Assembly (NCBI GenBank): GCA_903870995.1
Contig: CAIQFD010000015.1
Location: forward strand, 16,721-80,720
Reading direction: 5' to 3'
Origin: an uncultured Methylophilaceae bacterium
GTDB taxonomy: Bacteria; Pseudomonadota; Gammaproteobacteria; Burkholderiales; Methylophilaceae
Length of the DNA: 64,000 nucleotides
Part shown: in pieces, positions 20,195 to 29,044 of the stretch
Layout: each line of letters opens with the position of its first letter
Position numbering within the stretch: position 1 is the stretch's first letter
Program-made: the position numbers and the translations under genes
Notes under the pieces: generated by a model
The model's database searches: none
What the model saw: only the letters and a program-made list of their open reading frames with translations
What the model was told of the DNA's origin: nothing

Positions 20195-20686
20195 TTACAG
20201 ACCGATAAGCGCCTTATGCGACAGACCGTTTGCCATAAAAAATAACATCGGCACTGAGAGCATCATGTTGGTACGTGATGCCAAAAATGCCACGCGACGC
20301 GCCTTGGATTTTTCATCATCAGTCGCAGAAACCATGCCCAAAATCTTTTGTTGATTCGGCCAGATAAGCACCCAAACATTGAATAACATAATCGTGCCTA
20401 ACCAAGCACCAATCCCAATGCCAGTGTAGCCAGCCTGCAAACCAAAAGCAGCGCTAAAACTAGGGCCAAGCAACGCCGCACCCATCAACCAAGTCGCCAC
20501 AGCAGCCCAGCGGAACCAAAGCAAAGCGCGAGGTGCTACGTGTTTAGAAATGCCTGCCGCAGTGCCGTCAGCAGCAGCGTCTTTCATTGCAGGGACTTGT
20601 ACCAAATTAAAATAATAAAGCAGACCAATCCAAGTGATGCCTGCCATGATGTGTAACCAGCGGAAAATGCCCATTGAATATTCCAT
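20195..20686 (-). CDS. PuuD-like (urate oxidase N-terminal type) membrane protein
   Basis: 163 residues with four predicted membrane segments near 10-27, 55-75, 88-108 and 138-155. The start, with IFRWLHIMAGITWIGLLYYFN and His12, resembles the membrane part of PuuD urate hydroxylases. The C-terminal cytochrome c domain of PuuD is absent, and only half the usual number of helices is present, so urate oxidation is doubtful. A quinone- or haem-linked membrane role is possible through His12 and His49. The start at 20686 is supported by a G-rich ribosome site inside the end of the 34-codon gene just upstream (3 bp gap). Confidence 0.6.
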   Translation of the reverse strand: MEYSMGIFRWLHIMAGITWIGLLYYFNLVQVPAMKDAAADGTAAGISKHVAPRALLWFRWAAVATWLMGAALLGPSFSAAFGLQAGYTGIGIGAWLGTIMLFNVWVLIWPNQQKILGMVSATDDEKSKARRVAFLASRTNMMLSVPMLFFMANGLSHKALIGL

Positions 20687-20689
20687 GAT

Positions 20690-20794
20690 TTACACCCCCG
20701 CCAATACAAAATGTTTTACAAATGCATACAATACAAACGTCAGAATCAAGCCTGAAATGATGGTACCTAAAACTGAATCCAGTGGATTTTTCAT
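20690..20794 (-). CDS. Small 34-residue membrane peptide
   Basis: An ORF of 34 codons plus stop, starting MKNPLDSVLG. It has one hydrophobic helix (about residues 8-25), then VKHFVLAGV. A strong AGGAG ribosome site lies 4-5 bp before the ATG, with a second AAGGAG just beyond. The stop is 3 bp before the start of the PuuD-like gene, so the pair looks translationally coupled. I do not recognise a family. The clear Shine-Dalgarno site and tight coupling argue that it is translated. It may be a small subunit of the PuuD-like protein, comparable to the small single-helix subunits of respiratory complexes. Confidence 0.6.
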   Translation of the reverse strand: MKNPLDSVLGTIISGLILTFVLYAFVKHFVLAGV

Positions 20795-21097
20795 TCTCCT
20801 GCTCCTTAGCTTTGAAAATTGTTTTACATCTAAGGTATCGAGATTATCTCAAAACAGGCTTTTAGGCAAGAATTGGCGGCGATTTGAACCCGATTATTGC
20901 GTATTGTAAGTGGCTGAAACTTATTCTAAATTCAGCTGACTTAAATCCAATGAGATGAAAGTCATTTGGAAAAAACTTGAAAAAAAATGGGGTTCGGGCA
21001 AAATCGCATCCCTCGGAATAATTAACCGTATTAAAACAAGCTAGTTGACGCTTAGAATCTGGTAAAAATTACCCTTAATCAAACACGAACAAGCAAC
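20795..21097. other. 303 bp divergent intergenic region
   Basis: Separates the small membrane peptide gene (minus) from the Rieske gene (plus). A possible plus-strand promoter has TTGACG at 21045-21050, but the matching -10 (around 21067-21073) is poor. I see no RNA gene, strong hairpin or repeat. The stretch holds only AT-rich and A-tract DNA. Confidence 0.4.
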
Positions 21098-22207
21098 ATG
21101 ATTTCTCTTGTACCTAGCAATCACATTCAAACAAAAACCACAGCCCAATTGCCTGTGGCATGGTATGCCGATCCTGCAATTTATGCGCTAGAGGCCAAGC
21201 ACTTATTTGTTCAAGCACCACGATACTTTGGTCATGAATTGATGGTGCCCAATCAAGGAGATTTTTATACGCTAGGATGGATGCAAGACGGCAAAGCACT
21301 CGTTCACAATCATCAAGGCATCAGCTTAATGAGCAATGTTTGCAGACATCGCCAAGCACTAATGCTCAATGGTCAAGGCAACACCAAACATATCGTTTGC
21401 CCACTTCACCGGTGGACATACAACCTCAATGGTGAGCTTTTAGGCGCGCCTCATTTCAATGAAAACCCTTGCCTACACTTAGACCACACACCACTCATTA
21501 ATTGGCAAGGGCTGCTTTTCGATAGCAAAAACAACATCGCTGAAGAGTTAAGCGCGCTTGGTTGCAAGCAAGATTTCGACTTCACTCACTACATGCTAGA
21601 TCGAGTCACAGTCGATGAATACAACTTCAACTGGAAAACTTTTATTGAAGTCTACCTAGAAGACTATCACGTAGGTCCATTTCACCCAGGCTTAGATCGT
21701 TTTGTGGATTGCGACGAGCTCCATTGGGAGTTCGGTCAACACTACAGCGTACAAACTGTCGGCTACAAGCCATCCCATGAGAAAGCGGGCTCGCCCGTCT
21801 ATCAACAATGGCAGACAAAGGTGAAGCAATATCAAGGAAAAAAAGGCTTACCTAAGCATGGTGCAATTTGGATGGTATATTACCCATTCCTCATGATTGA
21901 ATGGTATCCAAACGTGCTTGTAGTTTCACACATTATCCCTCGCGGTGTTGACGCTTGTACCAACGTAGTAGAGTTTTACTACCCTGAAGACATCGCCCTG
22001 TTTGAGCGTGAGTACGTTGCAGCACAGCAAGCCGCTTATGAAGAAACAGCCGTAGAAGATAAAGAAATTTGCCAACGCATGCACGATGGCCGTCGCGCCC
22101 TTTTTGCTCAAAGCACTGATGAACGCGGCCCTTATCAACACCCAATGGAAACAGGCCTAGAGCACTTTCATTACTGGTTGCGCACGCAACTAGAGCCGCA
22201 TCTGTGA
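21098..22207 (+). CDS. Rieske [2Fe-2S] non-haem iron oxygenase, alpha subunit type
   Basis: 369 residues. The N-terminal Rieske domain has Cys82-x-His84 and Cys101-x2-His104. The C-terminal catalytic domain has the iron-binding His191 and His196 in EDYHVGPFHPG, with Glu188/Asp189 as the candidate electron bridge. This is the layout of ring-hydroxylating oxygenases and choline-monooxygenase-like enzymes. The substrate cannot be read from sequence. No ferredoxin, reductase or beta subunit is adjacent, so the electron donor is encoded elsewhere. The stop overlaps the GTG start of the next gene, a DMT transporter, which suggests that the enzyme's substrate or product is transported. Confidence 0.85.
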   Translation: MISLVPSNHIQTKTTAQLPVAWYADPAIYALEAKHLFVQAPRYFGHELMVPNQGDFYTLGWMQDGKALVHNHQGISLMSNVCRHRQALMLNGQGNTKHIVCPLHRWTYNLNGELLGAPHFNENPCLHLDHTPLINWQGLLFDSKNNIAEELSALGCKQDFDFTHYMLDRVTVDEYNFNWKTFIEVYLEDYHVGPFHPGLDRFVDCDELHWEFGQHYSVQTVGYKPSHEKAGSPVYQQWQTKVKQYQGKKGLPKHGAIWMVYYPFLMIEWYPNVLVVSHIIPRGVDACTNVVEFYYPEDIALFEREYVAAQQAAYEETAVEDKEICQRMHDGRRALFAQSTDERGPYQHPMETGLEHFHYWLRTQLEPHL

Positions 22208-23064
22208 AGCCATTCAAATGGGGTAGTTTATGGATGCTGGTCGCAGCATTCTTTTTCGCCGTGATGGGCGTTCTGGTTAAAATCGCCTCACATAAATTTT
22301 CGAGTGCAGAACTTGTTTTTTACCGCTCATTGGTTGGGTTGATATTTATTTCCAGCTACGTTGTCACCAACCGCCTTTCACTTAAAACCCATCTCATCAA
22401 AAAGCAGATGTCGCGCTCCATCATTGGATTCATCTCCATGGTCATGTTTTTCTATGCCATTAGCGAACTACCTCTTGCCACCGCGATTACGCTTAACTAC
22501 ACATCCCCCCTCGCCATGGCAGCAATATTAACGATTGCCCTTCACGAAAAACCAAAGAAAATTCTGCTTGTTGCTATTGTCACAGGCTTTATGGGTGTCA
22601 CCTTCCTACTAAAACCTAGCATTCACTATGGCGAACTACTGGCTGGGGGCTTAGGCTTACTTTCAGGCTTATTAGCAGGATGGGTTTACGTACATGTAGC
22701 GCAGTTAGGCCGCGCTGGCGAGCCTGACTGGCGAACAGTTTTTTACTTCTCGCTAGTTTGCACAGCAGGCGGCGGGGCATGGATGCTGATTCATCATTTC
22801 AACCCCATCGAATTAAACGATTTGCCAATACTTGCTGGTCTCGGCACCTGTGCCACCATTGCCCAGCTCGCCATGACACGCGCTTATCGAACAGGGAATC
22901 CACTTGTGGTAGGCAGCCTCGCCTACAGCACCGTCGTGCTGGCAAGTCTGTTTGGAATATTACTTTGGAATGAAATGCTCTCGATGGACCGCTGGCTGGC
23001 TATTGCAATTATTATCAGCAGCGGAGTGATGAGCGTTAGCGCCAATGCAAGCGCTAAGAAATAA
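22204..23064 (+). CDS. EamA/DMT family transporter
   Basis: 286 residues with about ten transmembrane segments and the internal two-fold EamA repeat (each half near 140 residues), typical of 10-TMS drug/metabolite exporters. The start is GTG, overlapping the stop of the Rieske gene by 4 bp, so translation is coupled. The substrate is unknown; linkage suggests a metabolite related to the Rieske enzyme. It ends 3 bp from the convergent response regulator gene with no terminator in between. Confidence 0.85.
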   Translation: MKPFKWGSLWMLVAAFFFAVMGVLVKIASHKFSSAELVFYRSLVGLIFISSYVVTNRLSLKTHLIKKQMSRSIIGFISMVMFFYAISELPLATAITLNYTSPLAMAAILTIALHEKPKKILLVAIVTGFMGVTFLLKPSIHYGELLAGGLGLLSGLLAGWVYVHVAQLGRAGEPDWRTVFYFSLVCTAGGGAWMLIHHFNPIELNDLPILAGLGTCATIAQLAMTRAYRTGNPLVVGSLAYSTVVLASLFGILLWNEMLSMDRWLAIAIIISSGVMSVSANASAKK

Positions 23065-23067
23065 TAC

Positions 23068-23709
23068 TTAAGGGTCAATCAATCCTGATCGCATCGCAAT
23101 TAACGCGATTTCAGCTGAGTTACCAGCATTGAGCTTTTGTTTAATGTTATACAAATGGGTACCCACTGTTCGCGGCGATAAACTCAAAATCTCAGCAATC
23201 TGATTGGTTGTTTCCCCTTTAGCAAGCGCCATAAACACTTCAAACTCACGGTCTGATAGGACATCCACAGGGTTCTTTTCACCGTTCAATTGCTGAATTG
23301 CCATTTGCTGAGCAATACTCGCTTCAAGATACATTTTACGACTGGCGACCATACGAATCGCTTTAATCAACTCTTCCGCCGCACTTCGTTTTGTCAAATA
23401 ACCCATCGCTCCCGCATTAAGCACACGCTTAGGATGCACAGAGTCTTCATGTGCTGAAAGTACAAGAATTCGTGCAGCGTTGTCTTTGGCCATTATGCGA
23501 TCCGTAGCTTCAAGGCCACCAATGCCTGGCATGGTGATATCCATGACCACCACATCTGGCTTGTGTTCCATATACATCTTTACAGCATTTTCACCACTAT
23601 CTGCCTCTGCAATGACCTTGATGTCTGAATCTGACTCCAATAGCATTTTAAAGCCCATGCGAACGACTGCGTGGTCATCCACTAGCAATACATTAATGGG
23701 TGCACTCAT
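23068..23709 (-). CDS. NarL/FixJ family response regulator
   Basis: 213 residues. The N-terminal receiver domain has acidic residues Asp11 and Asp12, phosphoacceptor Asp57 (VVVMDITMPG) and a conserved Lys near 106. A LuxR-type helix-turn-helix lies at about 148-208 (LSDREFEVFMALAKGETTNQIAE). It is a DNA-binding transcription regulator. The start overlaps the end of the kinase gene by 4 bp, which makes them a cognate pair. Target genes are unknown. Confidence 0.92.
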   Translation of the reverse strand: MSAPINVLLVDDHAVVRMGFKMLLESDSDIKVIAEADSGENAVKMYMEHKPDVVVMDITMPGIGGLEATDRIMAKDNAARILVLSAHEDSVHPKRVLNAGAMGYLTKRSAAEELIKAIRMVASRKMYLEASIAQQMAIQQLNGEKNPVDVLSDREFEVFMALAKGETTNQIAEILSLSPRTVGTHLYNIKQKLNAGNSAEIALIAMRSGLIDP

Positions 23710-25043
23710 GCAAAAGACTCCTTAGGGATATAGATAGAAATAGTCGTGCCCTGCTTGGGCGCAGACTCGATGTTGAATTGACCATGAAAACCCTGTGTTC
23801 GTTCCCGCATACCAAGCAAACCAAAGTGCTGGGTTTGATCAACACTGTTCACATCCATACCGAGGCCATTGTCTTGTATCGTTAACCTTAAATTCCTTTG
23901 GCGATCTTGCTTTAAACTGACCTGAATCATACTGGCTTTTGCATGTTTCACTGCGTTATTTAAGGACTCCTGCACGATACGGTAAAAATTAATATTGAGA
24001 TTTTCACCTAGCGAATCCAAATCGCCTGCCAAATCGAGCTTAAACTCAATATCAGGATGTTGTTTTTGTAAGTGATTGATCGCATCTTTAAGCGTTTCAG
24101 ACAACCCTAAGTTATCAAGCGCACCAGGCCGCAAATGGCGAATAATATTATGCATACCGTCATAGATATGGTTTGCCGCGGCCACAATGGTTTGAGCATT
24201 GGATGAAACATCAGGCATTTTCTCTGTGGTTTTATTCGCGATACCAACTGCAAAGGTTTTAATCGCTGTCACATATTGACCGAGCTCATCGTGCAATTCA
24301 CGCGCAAGACTGCGGCGCTCATCTTCAATATGGGTTTGGATTAAGGCTGTTAACTGACGATTTTCTTCGAGCTGGCGCTCTGCTTCTAACGATTCTGCCA
24401 TACGATTAAGGCTATGCCCAATCGTGTCAAACTCAGGCAATTTAAAAGGCTCAAGGCGCACGGTTAAATCGCCATGCTCCATGCGGTTAATCGCACCAAG
24501 AATATGTCGAACTGGCCTCAATGAATGGCTTAACAGTGCATAGACCATAATATTCAGTAAAAGAAAAAAGCCAAGCCCCATCCACATGAGCTGCTCAACA
24601 CCACGCCATGCCTCACGAATTGAGCCAGCAGCGCTAGAGGTCACCACCAGGGTACCGAAGCGGACTCGACGTTGCACCGCCTCTTTTTTAGGTTCGACCA
24701 TCTTCACAAACCATTCAGGAGGATGCACATCACTTCGGTAAGAAGATTGGGGCGATTCATAAAGCACATTCCCACGATAGTCATACAGTGTGATCCTGCT
24801 ACTACGAACATAGCCAAGCGAGCGCAAAAATACATTAAGCACATCTGTCGTGTCACCCAAACTTGGGTTCATCACCGAAGTCACAATCACGTTATCAAGC
24901 AATTGAACTGTCACTCGAGACGCAGCTTCTACCCGTTCACGAATAGATACCTTTGCATCATTCACAATAGCCCAGCCCGCCGCCAACATAAAAGCTAGCG
25001 ACAAAGCGGTAATTAATAAGTTAAGTCGTAATCGTAAACTCAT
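23706..25043 (-). CDS. Membrane sensor histidine kinase (NarX/UhpB class, MoxY-like layout)
   Basis: 445 residues: transmembrane helix at about 8-26, a periplasmic domain of about 125 residues, a second helix at about 153-172, HAMP, then a HisKA_3 dimerisation domain with the phosphorylated His251 (LARELHDELGQY) and a C-terminal ATPase domain with LTIQDNGLGMD. The periplasmic segment size and kinase class resemble MoxY-type kinases of methylotrophs, but that is inference and no methanol gene is near. It follows crcB by 17 bp and overlaps the regulator gene, so the three form one operon. Confidence 0.88.
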   Translation of the reverse strand: MSLRLRLNLLITALSLAFMLAAGWAIVNDAKVSIRERVEAASRVTVQLLDNVIVTSVMNPSLGDTTDVLNVFLRSLGYVRSSRITLYDYRGNVLYESPQSSYRSDVHPPEWFVKMVEPKKEAVQRRVRFGTLVVTSSAAGSIREAWRGVEQLMWMGLGFFLLLNIMVYALLSHSLRPVRHILGAINRMEHGDLTVRLEPFKLPEFDTIGHSLNRMAESLEAERQLEENRQLTALIQTHIEDERRSLARELHDELGQYVTAIKTFAVGIANKTTEKMPDVSSNAQTIVAAANHIYDGMHNIIRHLRPGALDNLGLSETLKDAINHLQKQHPDIEFKLDLAGDLDSLGENLNINFYRIVQESLNNAVKHAKASMIQVSLKQDRQRNLRLTIQDNGLGMDVNSVDQTQHFGLLGMRERTQGFHGQFNIESAPKQGTTISIYIPKESFA

Positions 25044-25060
25044 GGCAATCGTATGAACGC

Positions 25061-25444
25061 TTATTGTTTTAAAAGTTGCACGGTCATTAAACCAAGCGCG
25101 GTCATGAATAAAGAGCCAAGCACATGGCCGAGCAGATGTAATGATGCCCAGCCATATTCACCCCTTGAGAATAACGTCACAGATTCAGCGGAAAATGTAG
25201 AGAAAGTGGTCAAGCCACCAAGAAAACCGGTCGTGATTAACAGCCTCAATTCAGGACTAAGCAAACCACCCAAGGCGACTAAACCCATACTAATCCCCAT
25301 CAAGTAGCCACCAATCAAGTTAGCCCCCAATGTACCAAGCGGTAATAAAGGGAACATGGCATTAAGCGCCAAGCTTAACCCCCACCTTCCCCACGCTCCG
25401 AGTGCGGCGCCTACACCTACTGCAAAAAAGGCTGTCATGCCCAT
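25061..25444 (-). CDS. crcB: Fluoride channel CrcB/Fluc
   Basis: 127 residues with four membrane helices, forming half of a dual-topology dimer that exports fluoride. Visible signatures are the Gly-rich N-terminus with GRWGLSLALN, the conserved Asn in GTLGANLIGGYLMG, and GFLGGLTTFSTFSAE with the paired phenylalanines and central sodium-site region. Length is normal. I see no fluoride riboswitch consensus upstream. Co-transcription with a two-component system is unusual. Confidence 0.93.
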   Translation of the reverse strand: MGMTAFFAVGVGAALGAWGRWGLSLALNAMFPLLPLGTLGANLIGGYLMGISMGLVALGGLLSPELRLLITTGFLGGLTTFSTFSAESVTLFSRGEYGWASLHLLGHVLGSLFMTALGLMTVQLLKQ

Positions 25445-25540
25445 GTTTATTTCCCTTCAATCAAACTTTGCGCCTTGATTTGGCATCATACCGTCAGTAT
25501 GATGGACTGCATCAATTGATTCAACCGAGAGCAATACAAA

Positions 25541-27013
25541 TTGCGCATTTTATTCGTCACATCTGAAGCATTCCCACTGATTAAAACTGGCGGCCTCGCC
25601 GATGTAAGCGGTTCACTCCCCGCAGCACTCCAAACCCTTGATGCTGACGTACGCATCTTAATTCCTGGATATCCTGCTGTATTAGAGAAATTGGTGAACC
25701 CTAAATTTCTGACGACAATTTCCAACCTACCCAATATTGGCTCTATCAACCTGATTCAAGGCGAAATGCCAGAGACAAAAGTCCCCGTCATAGCAATTGA
25801 ATCAACGGGCTTATATCAGCGGGATGGCGGACCTTATGTTGATGCAACAGGTAAGGAATGGGAAGACAACCCCACGCGCTTCGGCACCCTTTCCTTGGTT
25901 GCAGCCATATTAAGTAATGAACAAAGTCCTTTAAAAGACTGGATTCCCGAGATCACCCACTGCAATGATTGGCAATCGGGACTCACGCCCGCCTTCATGC
26001 ACTTTATGAGTGCGGCTCGCACCCAAATGAAACAGGCTAAATCGGTATTGAGCATCCACAATCTTGCTTTTCAAGGCTGCTATCACGCAGATTGGGTAGC
26101 GCGCTTAGGCTTACCTGCCGAAAGTTATCAAATGAATGGGCTTGAGTATTACGGCCAGCTTTCATTCTTAAAAGCAGGCGTATTTTATGCAGATGGGCTT
26201 TCAACAGTCAGCCCAACTTACGCCAAAGAAATCCAAACTGAAGCTTACGGATTCGGTATGCAAGGCCTACTAAAAGCACGTGGCAAAGAGATACATGGCA
26301 TATTAAACGGCCTAGACACCAACGAATGGAATCCTGCTACCGACCCTTACCTTGCAGCGCATTACGACGTCAAAAAGATCACAGGCAAACAAGCGGTCAA
26401 GGCTGATTTACAAGCAAAGCTAAAATTAAACATCGATGCGAAAGCGCCATTACTAGGCGTTGTGAGTAGACTTACCCACCAAAAAGGGTTGGACATGCTA
26501 CTCGCATGCGCTGAAACGATCATCAATGGAAACGACTGCCAATTAGCGGTGCTCGGTAGCGGAGAGACTGCGTTTGAAGAGGGATTTTGCGATTTGGCGA
26601 TGCGCTTTCCAGGCAAAGTCAGCGTGACAATTGGCTATAACGAAGCACTATCGCACCAGATTATGGCGGGCTGTGACATTTTCATCATGCCGTCCCGTTT
26701 CGAACCTTGCGGGCTGAACCAGATGTACGGTTTGCGCTATGGCACACCACCTGTTGTGACGAATACTGGCGGGCTTGCCGACTCAGTTCAAGATAGCAAC
26801 GATGAGAGCATTAAAGACAAATCAGCGACTGGCTTTGTCATGCCAAAAGCCACTCCGGAGGAACTGCTAAGCGCCACAGAGCGAGCTTTAAGGTATTACC
26901 GAGATGAAAAAACCTGGGAAGAAATACAGAAAAATGGCATGCGCCAACAACTAGATTGGACAAAAAGCGCCCAGGCCTATATGACAATGTACGAAGGTTT
27001 TTTGAAGAAATAA
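25541..27013 (+). CDS. glgA: Glycogen synthase (ADP-glucose type)
   Basis: Elongates alpha-1,4-glucan from ADP-glucose. The 490-residue GT5 enzyme begins with a TTG codon, MRILFVTSEAFPLIKTGGLADV; the glucosyl-nucleotide loop KTGGLAD is at 15-21. The C-terminal nucleotide-binding domain has PSRFEPCGLNQMYGLRYGT. No ATG gives a better N-terminus. glgB, glgC and glgP are not adjacent, so the gene stands alone here. It is followed by its own terminator. Confidence 0.95.
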   Translation: MRILFVTSEAFPLIKTGGLADVSGSLPAALQTLDADVRILIPGYPAVLEKLVNPKFLTTISNLPNIGSINLIQGEMPETKVPVIAIESTGLYQRDGGPYVDATGKEWEDNPTRFGTLSLVAAILSNEQSPLKDWIPEITHCNDWQSGLTPAFMHFMSAARTQMKQAKSVLSIHNLAFQGCYHADWVARLGLPAESYQMNGLEYYGQLSFLKAGVFYADGLSTVSPTYAKEIQTEAYGFGMQGLLKARGKEIHGILNGLDTNEWNPATDPYLAAHYDVKKITGKQAVKADLQAKLKLNIDAKAPLLGVVSRLTHQKGLDMLLACAETIINGNDCQLAVLGSGETAFEEGFCDLAMRFPGKVSVTIGYNEALSHQIMAGCDIFIMPSRFEPCGLNQMYGLRYGTPPVVTNTGGLADSVQDSNDESIKDKSATGFVMPKATPEELLSATERALRYYRDEKTWEEIQKNGMRQQLDWTKSAQAYMTMYEGFLKK

Positions 27014-27091
27014 CAAAGGAAGCGAGAAAATTGGCACGTAAACTGCTTATGTAATAGCGAGCTTACTCCTAAGCTGCTTTTCTCCTCCTTT

Positions 27092-27119
27092 TGGGTGCGC
27101 TAGTCGCACCCACTTTTTT
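27092..27119 (+). terminator. Rho-independent terminator of glgA
   Basis: Stem GGGTGCG/CGCACCC (27093-27099 with 27105-27111, plus a T-A closing pair) with loop CTAGT, followed by ACTTTTTT. The T-run exists only in the plus direction. It lies 80 bp after the glgA stop. Confidence 0.85.
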
Positions 27120-27129
27120 GCCTATTGCT

Positions 27130-27678
27130 TTAGTCGAGCTTGATAAAGTGCTCGCGGTAATATTTGAGTTCATCGATAGACTCGTAAATATCTGCCAAAG
27201 CCTCGTGCTTGCTTGCCTTTTTAAAACCCGAGTAAATCGTCGGTTTCCAGCGTCGCGCTAACTCTTTAAACGTGCTGACATCCAAATTACGATAATGGAA
27301 ATATTTTTCGAGCTCTGGCATGTAACGCGCCATAAATCGTCTGTCTTGGCAAATAGAGTTACCACACATTGGCGACTTTCCCGCAGGCACATGTTCCTTC
27401 AAAAACGCCAGCATTTGCGCTGTTGCTTGTTCTTCGTTAGTAGTTGATGCCTTCACCTTTTCAATCAAGCCAGAGCGGCCATGCGTGCCTTTATTCCATG
27501 CATCCATGCCATCTAACACTTCGTCTGATTGATGCACCACAATCACAGGAGATTCGGCAATCACATTTAAATCCGCATCGGTCACAACAACAGCCAGCTC
27601 TATAATACGATCGGAATCAGGTAATAAGCCTGTCATCTCCATATCAAGCCAGATTAAATTGTCGTTCGGATTAGCCAT
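27130..27678 (-). CDS. orn: Oligoribonuclease
   Basis: 3'-5' exonuclease that degrades short RNA and pGpG, essential in many proteobacteria and the last step of cyclic di-GMP removal. Starting at [17 protein letters not shown] (27678) gives 182 residues with Asp12 and Glu14 of the DEDDh core, and the later motif region with [16 protein letters not shown]-type His and Asp ([12 protein letters not shown]). Upstream ATGs one and four codons away are possible. It is divergent from the M48 protease gene, as in many beta-proteobacteria. Confidence 0.94.
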   Translation of the reverse strand: MANPNDNLIWLDMEMTGLLPDSDRIIELAVVVTDADLNVIAESPVIVVHQSDEVLDGMDAWNKGTHGRSGLIEKVKASTTNEEQATAQMLAFLKEHVPAGKSPMCGNSICQDRRFMARYMPELEKYFHYRNLDVSTFKELARRWKPTIYSGFKKASKHEALADIYESIDELKYYREHFIKLD

Positions 27679-27779
27679 CATGATTTCCATTAATTTTGTT
27701 GAATAAATTGCAATTGGTGAACCTTCGGTCGATTGAAGCTTCTATAATGTCGTTAGTTTAACTGAAAAACATAAAAATC

Positions 27780-29042
27780 ATGGCATCTACCCATAGTTAC
27801 ACGCTTAGCATTCTCTTCATTAGTTTAGTGGTATTGACCACGCTTACCCGCATCTGGCTTGGCAATCGGCATATTGGTTTCGTGCAAAAACACCGCAATC
27901 AAGTGCCACCAGCGTTTAGTAAAGATATAAGCCTGGAGTCTCACCAAAAGGCTGCCGACTACACTTCAGCCAAAACAAAACTCGTTATCGCTGAAGGCAT
28001 CGTACAAGCAGCTTTACTTCTTACATTTACACTCGGCACAGGATTACAGTGGATAGACTACGTTTGGCGTGACCTGATGCCAGAGCATGAAATGTTGAGA
28101 GGTGCTTTGGTGATATTAAGTGCACTCATCATTAGCGGCATCATCGATATGCCTTTTGATTACTACAAAACGTTTGTGATCGATGCACACTTTGGCTTTA
28201 ACAAGATGACGCGCAGCATGTTTTTTGGTGACATGGTTAAACAAAGTATTTTAGGCATCGTGCTTGGTGCCCCTATTTTATTTGCCGCATTATGGCTGAT
28301 GGAGGGCGCAGACGAATACTGGTGGCTTTATCTTTGGGCGGTTTGGAGCGTGTTCAACTTATTGGTACTAGCCATCTATCCAACATTCATTGCGCCAATA
28401 TTTAACAAGTTCACCCCTTTGACCGATGAAACATTAAAAACACGGATTGAGGCTTTATTGGCTAAATGTGGCTTCAAATCACAAGGCTTATTCGTGATGG
28501 ATGGCTCTGCACGAAGCAGCCATGGCAATGCATACTTCACAGGTTTTGGCAAAAGTAAACGCGTCGTGTTTTTTGACACTCTTTTAGAACGTTTAAACGC
28601 TGATGAAATCGAAGCAGTTCTTGCACATGAACTTGGTCACTTCAAGCACAAACACGTGATTAAGCGAATCGCCATGATGTTCTTTGTGAGTTTTGTAGGT
28701 CTCGCATTACTAGGTTGGCTTAAAGATCAAAACTGGTTCTTCTTGGGTCTGGGTGTTAACGACATGAGTAGCTACATGGCACTTATTTTATTCTTACTAG
28801 TGAGTCCTGTTTTCTTGTTCGTTCTTCGCCCTATTATGGCCAATTACTCACGTAAAAATGAATTTGAGGCTGATGCCTACGCTGCAACGCACGCAAGCGC
28901 TAACCATTTGGTGAGTTCGTTGGTAAAGCTTTATCGCGATAATGCTTCAACCTTAACGCCAGACCCGTTACACTCAGCATTCTATGACTCACATCCACCG
29001 GCTAGCATTCGCATCGAAAAACTAGCAAAGTTGACTGGATAA
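27780..29042 (+). CDS. M48 family membrane metalloprotease (Ste24/CAAX-type)
   Basis: 420 residues with seven or so membrane segments and the zinc motif HELGH (His283, Glu284, His287); the third ligand is in EFEAD at about 361-365. An N-terminal Peptidase_M48_N-like region precedes it. Length and layout match the Ste24-type proteases found next to orn and rsgA in beta-proteobacteria. Likely role is quality control of membrane proteins. A TATAAT -10 element lies at 27743-27748, but no good -35 accompanies it. The cytochrome gene starts 2 bp after its stop. Confidence 0.9.
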   Translation: MASTHSYTLSILFISLVVLTTLTRIWLGNRHIGFVQKHRNQVPPAFSKDISLESHQKAADYTSAKTKLVIAEGIVQAALLLTFTLGTGLQWIDYVWRDLMPEHEMLRGALVILSALIISGIIDMPFDYYKTFVIDAHFGFNKMTRSMFFGDMVKQSILGIVLGAPILFAALWLMEGADEYWWLYLWAVWSVFNLLVLAIYPTFIAPIFNKFTPLTDETLKTRIEALLAKCGFKSQGLFVMDGSARSSHGNAYFTGFGKSKRVVFFDTLLERLNADEIEAVLAHELGHFKHKHVIKRIAMMFFVSFVGLALLGWLKDQNWFFLGLGVNDMSSYMALILFLLVSPVFLFVLRPIMANYSRKNEFEADAYAATHASANHLVSSLVKLYRDNASTLTPDPLHSAFYDSHPPASIRIEKLAKLTG

Positions 29043-29044
29043 CT

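Noticed and set aside
25445-25540. Possible fluoride riboswitch before crcB
   Set aside because: The conserved GG-GATGG-type core and pseudoknot of the crcB motif are not found; only short palindromes are present.
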